From NCBI GenBank assembly GCA_021442155.1, contig CM038223.1, positions 36,988,983-37,052,982 on the forward strand: 64,000 nt of DNA, in the 5' to 3' direction. The DNA comes from Cymbidium sinense (taxonomy: Eukaryota > Streptophyta > Magnoliopsida > Asparagales > Orchidaceae). Below are positions 1 through 10,763 of this stretch, in pieces (within the stretch, counting starts at the first letter, position 1; each line of letters begins with the position of its first letter). Below the pieces are notes generated by a model. The model did no database searches. It saw only the letters and a list, made by a program, of their open reading frames with translations, and was not told the origin of the DNA. A program made the translations under genes and the position numbers.

Positions 1-674
1 TCTATATCTTAATATAATAATTATTCATTAAGTTATCTATTTTAGATAGTATGAACTAAATGCATGATATAAGTTCTATTAAATGTATGTTTAAGAAAGA
101 TAATTTATGTTTAAACTTTATTAAATTATTTCCATGTCATTCATAACTTTTATTTATAATTTTTAGTGCATGAAAATTGAATTATCCTAAAATTATCCTA
201 AAATTTATGTTTAAACTTTATTAAATTATTTCCATGTCATTCATAACTTTTATTTATAATTTTTAGTGCATGAAAATTGAATTATCCTAAAATTATCCTT
301 TTTCCTTTTATTCTCTCTCATTTTATTTTTTATTCTCTCTCCTATTATCATTTTCATCTTAACATTATTTTGGAAACAAATTTAATGCCTTTTGTGTAAT
401 AAATTCTGTGAAGTTCATTCAAAACATTTTCATATTATTTTCCCTAATTTTTTATATTTTAACATTTATTTATTTGAATTTTTGAATTTAAATTATTTTT
501 GAATTAATATTTAATTCAAACTCCATTATGCATTACATGTACTTGCTAAATCAAATCAAAATTTTTATGAAATATGTTGAACATCCCAATCATAATTAAT
601 TATGATTATTTACATCCTAGTTGATCTATTTCAAGTTATTTTAAATTCAAATTCAAATTGACTCTTTTTTTAAA
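1..674. other. AT-rich non-coding flank
   Basis: This stretch is AT-rich and holds no open frame of useful length on either strand. Its only structure is the 100-bp tandem duplication listed separately. Its right end, just before the LINE target-site duplication, is T/A-rich (the 'actctttttt' tract), which suits an L1 endonuclease target. The stretch is continuous with 8177 onward if the LINE is removed. Confidence 0.6.
102..299. repeat. 100-bp perfect tandem duplication (two copies)
   Basis: Two head-to-tail copies with an exact 100-bp period lie at 102-201 and 202-299. Both begin at 'aatttatgtttaaac' and end at 'aattatcct'. I see no mismatch between them, so the duplication is recent compared with the decayed transposons around it. 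No coding potential or known repeat family is recognised. Confidence 0.85.
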
Positions 675-690
675 AATAATTCCTTTCATT
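675..690. repeat. LINE target-site duplication, left copy
   Basis: The 16-bp sequence 'aataattcctttcatt' here is repeated exactly at 8161-8176. It lies directly outside the oligo-T (minus-strand poly-A) end of the LINE, as expected for target-primed reverse transcription. Confidence 0.88.
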
Positions 691-2686
691 TTTTTTTAAA
701 GGAAACCCCAAATAGGGGGAATTTTATTGCCACAAAAAAGAAGGTTACAAGGTCCTTAAAAGGGGATAAACTCTAAAACTTCAAGAGCTACAACCGAGAG
801 AAAATCTATCTAATTACATCCAAAAGCAAGTAAAAGCAAAAGAATAGTAAAAGATACATAGAGATCAGCAATGGAAGATCGGCAAGCAAATATGTAGAAT
901 CAACAGAAATGAACACAATGCACAGCAAAATAAAGGAAAGCTGCATCACCAAAATAAAAGGGAAGAATTAGTACAAATGCAATAAGAGGGCAGTAGAATA
1001 ATGATTGAAGTGAAAGTTTGAGGGAGAGGGCTAAAGATATTCACACCAAATTAGGGCAGATGAAAATGTGTGCATCCAGGCAACCATTGTATGGATACAA
1101 CACAAGAGTTACTACCAAACCAATAAGGGGTGAAGACATCATAGCCCACAAACCTGTGCCAGGATAGTAGCCAAAGGATGAAGGATTTGTGTTTCTTAAT
1201 ACTTGTAAATCTAAATAAAGCTAAATATAATGTATATGAAAAATCCAAGCCATTATCCCAAATAGGATAACCATCAGCCATTATATGCACCATAGCATAA
1301 TTCCTACATGATAGAAAAAACCAACGAGCCAGCGGATGTGCGGGAATCCATGCATGAATCAAGCGAAACACAAGCACTTGATCTAGCCATGATCATAACC
1401 AAAATTATACCAAAACCAATTGCAAGACAAAACTACGATGAAAAAAATCACCACACTAATCACCCACCTCTACACAGACCAAACAGTAGACCAAAAAGAA
1501 GGAACCATGACAAAGTATTGATGGGGAAAAAACACAAAGTGTCCGACAATTCAAAAATAGCACATTCAGTGGCTAGAGGAACGAAAAACATTCCACTATT
1601 GGAGAAAACCAAGAAATGAAATCCGAGTTAGCTAGTGATGGAAATAAACCGACATACAAATCGACTAAAGCTACATAGCAGAAGCAAGAAACCAAGTGGC
1701 CAAAAGGCCCCATGTTAGCAAATATTGATGGGAGCAACAAACACAAAGAAACCCTGCACAACAAAATTCTGGAGAAACTACAAAACTACTTGCTCTATAG
1801 CGACGTAAAATGAATCAACATATGCTATTTGAAATAGAATAACACTCAGAAAATGAGGGGAACTAAATATACCAATAAATTCTTTAACTTCAATGAACAC
1901 ATATGTATTCTATAAACCATGAAGCAACACTTGCCCGGAAGGAGAGGAGATTTATTCGATGGATAGACCATTGCAAAAGGCTACATATCAGAGAAATAAA
2001 TAAAAACTCTTAGAAAGAAGCATAGTGTTGACATATATTGTGATAAAAACATAGCAAGAAATAATATTTGAAAAGAAATAGCATTAATTTAGCCTATCAC
2101 CCTTATCATCACTAGAATATATAAATAAACCCATAAAATCAAAGACCAAGAAAATAGGCCTAGCCGAGCGAAAAGACATAAGTGAAAATTTTGTCAATAC
2201 AGATAGAGAGATATGCATTTCCAGCTAGTAGCTTAATGAAATAGGAAACATCATACCCTTCAAAATGAGACAGCATTATCAAAAAAAAACCCAATGAGGT
2301 GAGCAAGGCTCGGGTCAGAAGCATAGGAGAAGTAGAAAAAATAATTATAGGAATGCATCAGAGAATAAGAAATAGTAAATAGTAAGAAAAGAGAGGGAGG
2401 CTAATTTCTAAGGTATGGTAGGATTATCCAAATTAACTAAAATGTGGTGTCTAGGTAGATTAGATTGAAAGAAAATTTGATCATCAAATCTAGCACCCAG
2501 ATTAAGATAATCCATGCATTTTTCTTCCGCCAAACATGAGTGATTATGTAACAGATAGAAGCATTTTTGATTGAAGATAATACAATTCAGTGTTACCCAT
2601 TTTATTTGAGGTTAATAGATCAATCGAGAAGAGCATCTACTTCAATCCAAATGTTAAGCGCTTTTTTTGCAAGCGATCTCAACATT
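691..2686 (-). other. LINE 3' UTR
   Basis: This is sequence downstream of the RNase H domain in the LINE's own orientation. No reading frame resembles a known domain, and the short frames seen on both strands look like chance. It ends at 691-697 in an oligo-T run that is the element's poly-A tail. At about 2 kb it is long for a plant L1 3' UTR, and I cannot exclude an older insertion inside it. Confidence 0.6.
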
Positions 2687-5600
2687 TTAATTAAGCAAAA
2701 ATAAGACATGCGGTAAAGGATAGACAAAAGCACAAGTTAACATGCTTTTAAAGTTTCTGAAAATGCCACCACATCTAAAATTATTTTGAGAAACAGAATC
2801 ATCAATATTAATCTTGATAATATTATCATGGGGCTTAATCCAATAGACAATCTTATCATCTTTACAATTCAAATGCTCAGACAAGGTAAGACCTAGTTTA
2901 TTAGCTACAAATTTGCAACCTTTAAATTGATTATTAGTAAGTAAATTGGCATTGAATAAGGCACGAATTTTATCGTTGATTCTTGCAATAATTCTTTTAT
3001 GATTCATAGGAATCCCACGATGTTTAGCATCATTTCTATTCATCCATATAAACCATATGAGTGATGGCATCATTTTAATATGACCTTTAGCTTTTTAAAA
3101 TAAGCCTCCAGAAGTTGGTATAAAGATAGAGTTCCATTAAAAAGATTAATATTGAAAAGATCATCATACCAAACCCATAATTTAGAGGCAATAGCTCTAT
3201 TAACAAAGACATGATTCACATCCTCAATGTGATAACAGCAATAGCATTTAGAGGGTAAGTAAAATCCTTTTCTCCACATAAGAGAGTCCACAGGGATGAA
3301 ATTTTTTAGAATTCTCCAAGTAAGGATAGAATAAGAGATAGGTATAATGTTATTCCAAAGTTTAAAAAATACATTAGAGAAGTCATGAGTTTCATTAATA
3401 TGAAAGCAAACATCTTTAAGATTAAAATCTCCATTATGAGAGAGCTTAAAGAGGATTTGATCAGGCTTGTTTGAATTGATATATATGTTGGTGAGATTAT
3501 GTATAAAAGGAGTAGGAATGTAGTCAATAAGCATGATATCATTCCAATTATTATTCAACCGTAAGGAGGCTTTAATATCAGTAGTGGAATGAGTATTTAA
3601 TAAATTATCAATGGAACCATTGTCAGTCTAGTTGTCTTGCCAAAAGAAGGAAGAGCCAGAGTTGACCCCCCAAGAAATAAGGGATTCAGCTTCTCATTTG
3701 ATGTTACAAAGTCTTTTCCATACATGTGAGTTACCCACTTTGTAAGAACATGTGAGAGGATGCTTACCCTGGCAATATTTGGCAGTCATAAATTTAGCCC
3801 AAAGACTATTCTTACTTCTAAAGTTCCACCAAAGTTTATGAGAAAATGCAGTAATAGTTTCACGAATCGTCTTACAACCCAGGCCACCTTCAGCAAGGGT
3901 GCCACAGTTTTTATACCAAGAATTCTAATGCATCATTTTATAAGGGTTGTTAGATCCCCAAAAAAATTTATTAAGGAGGCGCTCGATTCTATTAAGGGTA
4001 GAATTAATAAGGACAATGGTTTGAATAAGATATAAAGGCATGGAGTTTAGGGTACTCTTAAGCAAAGTAAGTCTACTACCAAAAGAGAGTAAATGAAATT
4101 CCCAAACAGAAATTTTATTTGAGATTTTTTGGATAAATTAATCAAAGAGATGTGATCTTTTTCAACCTTTATAAAGAGGAGCACCAAGATATTTAATGGG
4201 AAGGTGATGTTGTTGAAAATTGGTGATTCTCAAGATTTTGCCAATTCTATTACTAGGAATTTTAGATGAAGGAATGAAACAACTTTTGCCTTCATTAATA
4301 GAAAGACCACTTTCCTTCCCAAATTTAACAAATAATTTCATTATTTTTTTGATGTGATGAATGGAAGCATTAGAAAAAATGATGAAGTCATCAGTAAAGC
4401 TCAAATGAGAGATAGGGATGCCACCCAAGGTTCAAAACTACATGCTAGGATTATTGTTGAATAGGTCATTAAGACTCCAAGAAAGATATTCCACTCCAAT
4501 GATAAAAAGAGAAAAAACAATGGGTCTCCTTGTCTCAAGCCATGGGATGAGGGAAGAAACCTAAGTCCTCTCCATTTAAAATGATAGAAAACCAAGCATT
4601 AGTAATACAATTTTTAATAAGATATATGAATTTATCAAAAATCCAAACAATTGAAGAATATGAAAGAGAAATTTCTAAGAAATATTGTCAAAGGCTTTAG
4701 AAATGTCTAATTTAAAAAGGAAATTGCCACCTTTGATAGGGGTATCCAAGTCATGAATTAACTCTTGGGCTAGAAGAATATTATCGGATATAGCTCTACC
4801 TCTGACGAAGCCAGTTTGATTAGGAGAGATAATTTTTTGAAGCAAAGGAGTAAGTCTATTAGCAAGTAATTTAACAATAAATTTTTGAAAGAAGGTGCAA
4901 AGGATGGGTGAAGTCAGATTCTAGATTGTCAATTTTGGTATTAGGACAATGGAGGTGCAAGAGAAATATCTAGGTATAGAGTTACCATTAAAGAAGTCAA
5001 TGACTGCTTCAACTAAGTCTTGTTTAATAATAGTCGAACAATATTGAAAGAAGTGAGTAGTATATCCTTCAGGGCCAGCAGCTGAATCAGTATTCATGTT
5101 ATTAACAATTTTGCTAATCTCATCTTCTGTAGGAATCATAGTTAGTAAATGGTTTTCTTCACTAAAAATAAATGAGGGAATCAAATGAGTGTTGGATATA
5201 GCATCTAAAGTATGGCTCTTATTCAGCAAATTTCTAAAATGATTAATAACAGATTCTTTAATTTCATTGTTTTCAGTGATCCAGTTGTCATTGGTACTTT
5301 TACTTTTTTGGATATAATTTAAAGCTCTCTCTTTTTGAAAAAGAGCATGAAAGTATCGGCATTTTACGCATCGTAATGAGTTTACTATTTTGCCTTTAGT
5401 TTCTTCCATATTTTGATAGGTAACAAGGTTATCTTTGGCTTCATTTAAATCCTTCAATTTAGAAGAATCGTTAAACATTTTCAAGATTGCACCAATTGTT
5501 TCATGTTTTGATGTTAGCAAAAGGTTTTAAAGCGATGTTTGTTCCACCAAATAAGGTTTTGCTTGAGTATTTTAAGTTTAAACTAGAATCATACCCTTGA

Positions 5601-6376
5601 CCAATTCGAGGTGGAGGCGGTTATTAGTGGTGACAACATTTACAAAATCAATATCTGGATCCACATATTACAAATCGAAAGATGTAGAGTGGGAGAACGA
5701 TTTAATGGATTTTAATAGAAATCAGAGAGGAGCATGATCGACAAGGTTCTACTTAAATGTTCACGAAGTATGGGGCCATTGATTTATCCATATGGAGTTA
5801 AAGAGAGTTCATCCAGTTGCGAGTCTAGAGTTGTGCCAAGTGTAATCCGATCCAGACAATGTCAATAAGGTTACAATCATGAATCATATTAGAAAAATCT
5901 TCCATAGAATGCATGTTGGGAGAGCATCCCCCCCTTCTTTAGAAGAGAAGAGGATGGTGTTAAAATTACCCCCCGACCAACCAAGGTTTGTTGAGAGTGG
6001 CGGCAAAGGATCTTAAATTGTCCCAAAGGATGTTTCTACTAGCCCTATTGCAAGATGCATACATAAATGAGCCTCGAGCAGAGAAATCCCCCAAAGAAAT
6101 GTTAACATTGACCACCTACTGAAGATCATCAAAGATAGAAATAGAGACCAGGTTATTCCAAAAAAACTAGATCTTATTACTAATATTGTAAAAGAAGTTA
6201 TTAAAGCCAAGCATTCTAGCCACATGATTGATCTTAGAAGAGTGAATTAAAGGTTCGATAATAATAAGTAAGGTGATATTATTAACACGACAGAGATTTT
6301 TAACACGATTACGAACAGTGAGGGTCTCAATCCCTCGAATATTCCAAATAAGAGAATTAAACATAAAGGCTATCAA
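2687..6376 (-). pseudogene. LINE ORF2 (endonuclease / reverse transcriptase / RNase H), broken
   Basis: The polyprotein is scattered over several frames. Endonuclease: 'NSLIWNIRGIETL' near 6360 is the usual start of the plant L1 EEP domain. Around 6060-5820 'FMYASCNRASRN' and 'KPWLVGG' plus, after a frameshift, 'NFNTI' match its middle. Reverse transcriptase: 'AAGPEGYTTHFFQ' and 'VLIPK' near 5090-4925, 'HGLRQGDP' near 4545, and 'SFTDDFIIFS' near 4400, where the usual FADD box reads FTDD. 'GLSINEGKS' and 'YLGAPL' follow. zf-RVT: 'RILKNFIPVDSLMWRKG' with the C-Y-C-C cluster near 3250. RNase H: 'IKINIDDSV' near 2810. Normal ORF2 is one frame of about 1,200-1,300 residues; this one is interrupted at least four times and cannot be translated whole. 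Confidence 0.85.
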
Positions 6377-6918
6377 ATTTGAAATAAAAGTAAAGTAAAG
6401 TAGTTGTCTAAAGCAAATAGAAAAAAGGAAGAGCAGCTATTTATGAGATGAGGATCCAGATCTAGTAGATCTAGTAGAGTTATTAGGGAACATTTTTGCT
6501 TTAAGTGATTTCTTTTGAAACGGTTTGAAATGGTCTATTTTGTCCAATGAGTCTCCATCGAGAGGCGGATGGTTATATTAAGAATAGGTTAGAATTAGTC
6601 AAAGTATTTTTAATGGTGACTTCCCTTCCTCAATTTCAGTATGAAAAGAATGATTAGGTTGTATGTCAATATCGGGAATAAGAGAAGGGAGGTTGCAATG
6701 TTAAGAGAGGGGGTATATTGGAAGCAGAACACAAATTTGAGGGTCACTTTCAGGATATTGTTTCAATTTTTCCTCCATCCCTTTCAGATTTTCCTCCTCA
6801 TGTTCAGCATTCAAGGAAGTCAAGATAGCTGGAGTAGGGGCATTGTCTTTGGCATCCAAATTAAGGAATGACAGATATCCAAGCCATCATAATGAGCCTT
6901 AGCATCAACATCAGCATC

Positions 6919-7835
6919 CTACTTATCTATGTCATAAAAATCTTTCATATTAGCATCATTCAATATTTCATTCAGCAAATTTATGGGTTCCACAGAAGTA
7001 CAAATAGAATTTCCTTTTAGAGTAGCTTTAGGCACATACATAGATTTACCAATTTTATCAATCAGAGGATTAAAGTTGGCCTCATTCATATTTTTCTTTT
7101 TAAGATGCGGGTGTAACACAAAACATTCTGAATTATCGTGCCCATGGATTTTGCAATGAGAGCGGAACACAGGAAAATTTTTAAATTCAATTTTTTTATT
7201 ATAACCATACTTTTCAGAGCCAATCCAAACTTCTTTAAAATGTTTTTTTGGATATATCAATTTCTACTAAAATACGCTCAACCGATGGTCGGGATCTTAT
7301 AGCGATGGCCTGATCAATTTGAAGAGGCCAGCCAAAGAGAGCCCCACAAAAAGCACTGCGCCACATAATGAATTGCATATTAGGTAGAGCCAAACCAACA
7401 ATTGGTGATTCCTCGCTTATATCAAAAGAGGAGTCCATTTTAGAAGACGATTTGGCAAAAAATGACATAGAACGTCTAGCAAAACCCTTGAATAATCTAG
7501 GTCATTATATTAAATTAAGACATGCCTTGGATCAAGCCAATAGAAAAAGCACAAAGTTTCAAATTATGAAAAATGATCAATTTTATCCATTTGATGTAAT
7601 GAAAATTTATCGACTAAAGAGAATTCATAGGGCTTAGCCAACAATTCAACCTCCTTATCAGAGCACATGGTCGCCGGAATACCACAAAAGAAGTTGATAC
7701 TAAATTCACCGAAGCATTAGATGAAAAACTCTTACCAGAGAGTGCATCCTTAAAGGATTTAACCACATTCAAGTTCGACGGGGCATTTGAATTCAAAGAG
7801 CCCGAGAAATCTGATGCTCTAGCCGCCACTTGCAC
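6919..7835 (-). pseudogene. LINE ORF1 (DUF4283 / zinc-knuckle RNA-binding protein), broken
   Basis: This is the nucleic-acid chaperone ORF that precedes ORF2 in plant L1 elements. The minus-strand frames give 'VVKSFKDALSGKSF' near the N-terminus (about 7770), a usual motif there. 'MQFIMWRSAFCGALFGWPLQIDQA' and 'RPSVERILVEIDISK' follow near 7380-7260. After a frameshift comes 'VWIGSEKYGYNKKIEF' and 'FRSHCKIHGHDNSECF' near 7250-7130, the CCHC-like end. At least two frameshifts separate the parts. The true start is uncertain; it could lie as far out as about 7900. Confidence 0.75.
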
Positions 7836-8034
7836 GGTGGAGACATTCGGCAGTTGGCTAGAGAAACTGAATCCATAAGCATAGCTATAGGAGCATCACG
7901 CGCGCGATCCACCAGCGACAATCATGCAAAGAATCGATGAGAATCGGGCAAACCGAAGGAAAATCGAAGGGAAGATGGAATCACCAGAGAGCGCCGCCAA
8001 GGGTTTGAACGAGATGAATTTGACTATTTTCAAA

Positions 8035-8087
8035 TAATAATAATAATAATAATAAATAAATAAATAATAAATAATAATAATAATATA

Positions 8088-8139
<52 letters not shown>

Positions 8140-8160
8140 GTAATAATAATAATAATAATA
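8035..8160. repeat. (TAA)n microsatellite at LINE 5' edge
   Basis: About 125 bp of slightly interrupted (TAA)n lies between the 5' end of the LINE and its right target-site duplication, which itself starts 'aataat'. In the minus strand it reads as a poly-tyrosine frame that is only the microsatellite. It may have expanded from the start of the duplicated target or from untemplated sequence added at LINE integration. Confidence 0.9.
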
Positions 8161-8176
8161 AATAATTCCTTTCATT
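8161..8176. repeat. LINE target-site duplication, right copy
   Basis: An exact copy of the 16 bp at 675-690. To its right 'ctttttccaatttgac' resumes the pre-insertion sequence. Confidence 0.88.
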
Positions 8177-8639
8177 CTTTTTCCAATTTGACTTATTTTA
8201 GGAAAGTTTAAGGGAGGCCAGCCACTATGCTTTAAATTTATTAAATTTATATGTTATTTAAATATTCAATAAGTATAGAATACAATCAACTTTGATGTAA
8301 ATTAATACATGTATTGTTTTGAGAATTTCCTATTTTAGGAAACATTTTTGGTCAAATTCTTTGAAGTGGATTTTAATGGAATTATTTTATTCAAAACTCC
8401 CTCCTTCATAACTAAACTTCCTTTGCCAAAATTTCTATAGGATTTCTACCATTTTTGGATGTGAATCACATAGCATACATTCCATATTGGGTTTAAACAA
8501 ATTTGTAAAGGAGCCTATGGAAGATCTCTTAAGCCGACCGCCTCTTTTGGATTTGAAATTCAAATTGATGCCAAATCAATTTCCATCTTATTGGATCAGT
8601 TTTTGGCCGACCCTAGACTCCTCCCTCATCTATTTAAGA

Positions 8640-10015
8640 GCCTTGTTTTAACTTGAAAAAGGTTCCAAAAAGTTAAAAACTCTTTCTTGCTCTCTTGCTC
8701 ACCCTTGGCGATTCTTGTTATACACTCTCTTGGAGATTTTTGGTGATTCAAGTGCAAGAAATAATCATTCTTCCCTTTCCCTTGGACATTTATTTGGATT
8801 GAAGATTGATTGGAAAAGGTGAAGGTTTGGTGTGTTTCCACCCTTGTCCAAAAACATCAACTCCTTGATGTTTATTTTCTAAGGTGCTAAATTCCTAAAC
8901 TTCTTTTATTTTTTTGGCTTTGGAGTTTACAAGATTATGTAAATTTTTTCTTATGTTCATTTCATGACATAACATTTAGATTTTTTTTGGCCAAGAACAA
9001 AGATAAGAAGATCAATTTGTGTGGCCTTAACCAACTTGATAATCTTTTGATTTATTATTTGGCCTAAAGCTAACATAAGGAAATCAATTTATTTTCTGCT
9101 TAATCATTGAATATTCCATTTATTTCTTGTTTGACTAAAGTTTTTTTAAAGGTTGTTAATTTCATAAGTTCCTAATCATTTGAATATCTATTTCTTATCC
9201 ATTTGGCTTAAAGTTTCATATAGGTTGGTTAAATTTGATTGTGCTTAAAATCTTAAAGTTTCATATAGGTTGTAAATTTGATTGTTAATTTTACATCTTG
9301 CATAAATTATTTTGTGCTTATTGATTACTTGTATTCAATTGGTTTATGCATATATTATGTGATAGCTTTCATGTGATATAGTGAAAATCCTTATTCAAGT
9401 AATTGTTGAGTTGTTCAAATTGCACATATATTTATCATTTGAATGAAAGTTAGCTTGTGTGAAAAAGAATTCAAAATAAAGTGTTTGGTGATTGCATTTT
9501 AGTTTGCATTTCAAAGTCTTTCAAGAAAATCATTTCAAACCTTTTAAAGATCATTCAAGCAACATTAAGCTACTTAATTGCATTAAATATTTGATTGAAG
9601 ATCTTGTTGTAATTTCATTTAAAATTAAAGTGAGCTCTCTTTTCATTAATATTAAATTGCCTAAATATTAGTATAGATTAGATTGTAAATGCAAAAATAT
9701 TTTAAAATTGAGAGTTAGACTTGTATCTTTTTCTTTGCTTTGTCTTGCTTGCTTGTTGGGTTGTAAAAGGAGTAAAGTATGTATTGGGTTGTGTTGGAAA
9801 GAGGGTTGTGCTTACCTATTAAGAAAAATACTTATTGGGTTGTACTTGCCCTTCAACTTGACCATGAAGGGGAGTACAGGAGATTTTTTGTAATCTCAAC
9901 TTTGATTTTGTGAATTCCTAGCATGGGTGTCTAGGCGTGGACGTAGGATAATTTTTGGGGTTTGGTCAAACTATATAAAAATCTTTGTGCACCCGATTTT
10001 TGGTGGTGAGTAAAA
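8640..10015 (+). mobile_element. Probable Copia (SIRE/Maximus-like) LTR remnant
   Basis: A T-rich, gene-free stretch whose last 300 bp look like the 3' half of a plant Copia LTR. There are repeated 'ttgggttgt' motifs at 9757-9843. These are followed by 'ttgtaatctcaa', 'gtggacgtagga', 'tggtcaaactatataaaaa' and 'tctttgtgcacc' (9890-9995). That order (GTGGACGTAGG, then a CCACxATAAA-like block, then TTGTG) is familiar from SIRE/Maximus LTRs. The left boundary is a guess, and no PBS, polyprotein or second LTR was found, so it may be a solo or truncated LTR. Confidence 0.4.
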
Positions 10016-10384
10016 TAGTATCCCCCCACCTCTAATGCCTCCTCAGAGTCAAGGTCATCTTTATCCTATGGAAGGTTGGGACATCTCACCTATTCGTTGA
10101 AATGGAGTGGTAGGATGTGGCATGTAAGCAATGTCAAACTCTACCTCCTACCCCAAGTCTTCTTATCTTTCTCTTATATATTTTTTTAAATTTTTCTTAC
10201 TATTTTTCTTTCTCTTTTGATTAATATTATTTTGAACATCATCAGAAAACATTGTTTGTTCCTTAAGGAGGTAGTAGACTACATCCTCATATATTTTGAC
10301 CTTATATACTACAAAGAGTTTCAAATCTCCTTTGATGCAATATTCTAGACCACTACACTTGAACTTGATACACTAAGTAAAGAA

Positions 10385-10690
10385 GATTGTACCATCTTAT
10401 TCTTATGCAACCAAGGTGTCCCAAGGAAACCATTGAAGCTCGTGTCTAAATCTAAAATGTGGAACTTTGCTTTAATATTTATGTTGTCAATCTATAGATA
10501 CAATATGATTCAGCCTATTGCTCTCTTGCCATATTTATTGAATCCTTTCAATATTATCTTATTGGAGCTAAGTCGAGTGATGTCGATCCTTACATAGATG
10601 AGGGTTCTTAGACTCATGATGTCGACCGATGCACCTTGGCTAACAAGTACTCTAGTCAATCTGAAGTTGTCTATGTTCATGTGATATACA
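10385..10690 (-). pseudogene. Tat-type Gypsy protease fragment (Tat-A)
   Basis: On the minus strand a nearly open frame reads 'FRLTRVLVSQGASVDIMS' (about 10670-10615), then 'ITRLSSNKIILKGFNKYG' and 'AKFHILDLDTSFNGFLGTPW'. This is the retroviral-type aspartic protease region of Ty3/Gypsy Tat/Athila-like elements. Such proteins normally have a D-[GS]-G or DxGSS active-site box and end in a 'LLGRPW' block. Here the box reads 'SQGASVD', so the catalytic aspartate is gone, and a stop breaks the middle. It probably belongs to the same minus-strand element as the gag at 16.8-20.3 kb, separated from it by the plus-oriented insertion 10764-16740. Confidence 0.72.
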
Positions 10691-10763
10691 GTGAGTAGTT
10701 ATTATCAATAGTTCTTGTTGACCTCATTTTTAGATGAGGTTTACATCATTTTCTAAAACTAAG

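Larger units (their letters stand above)
691..8160 (-). mobile_element. L1-type LINE, near full length, inactivated
   Basis: A non-LTR retrotransposon of the plant L1 type, read on the minus strand from about 8160 down to 691. In minus-strand order it has a short GC-richer 5' UTR, ORF1 (nucleic-acid binding, DUF4283-like with a CCHC-like end), and ORF2. ORF2 carries an endonuclease, a reverse transcriptase, a zf-RVT domain and an RNase H. A long 3' UTR of about 2 kb follows and ends in oligo-A. The 3' end contains the plus-strand block 'ggaaaccccaaataggggga' (701-720), which resembles the common end of plant L1 elements. The whole is bounded by a perfect 16-bp target-site duplication. Both ORFs carry frameshifts and stops, so it is not autonomous now. 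Length is about 7.5 kb including a (TAA)n tract at the 5' edge. Confidence 0.9.

Noticed and set aside
1051..1764. Several frames of 60-110 residues on both strands
   Set aside because: They fall in the LINE 3' UTR, overlap one another in antisense, and match no domain.
7981..8175. Open frame with a long tyrosine run on the minus strand
   Set aside because: It is simply the (TAA)n microsatellite read in one frame.
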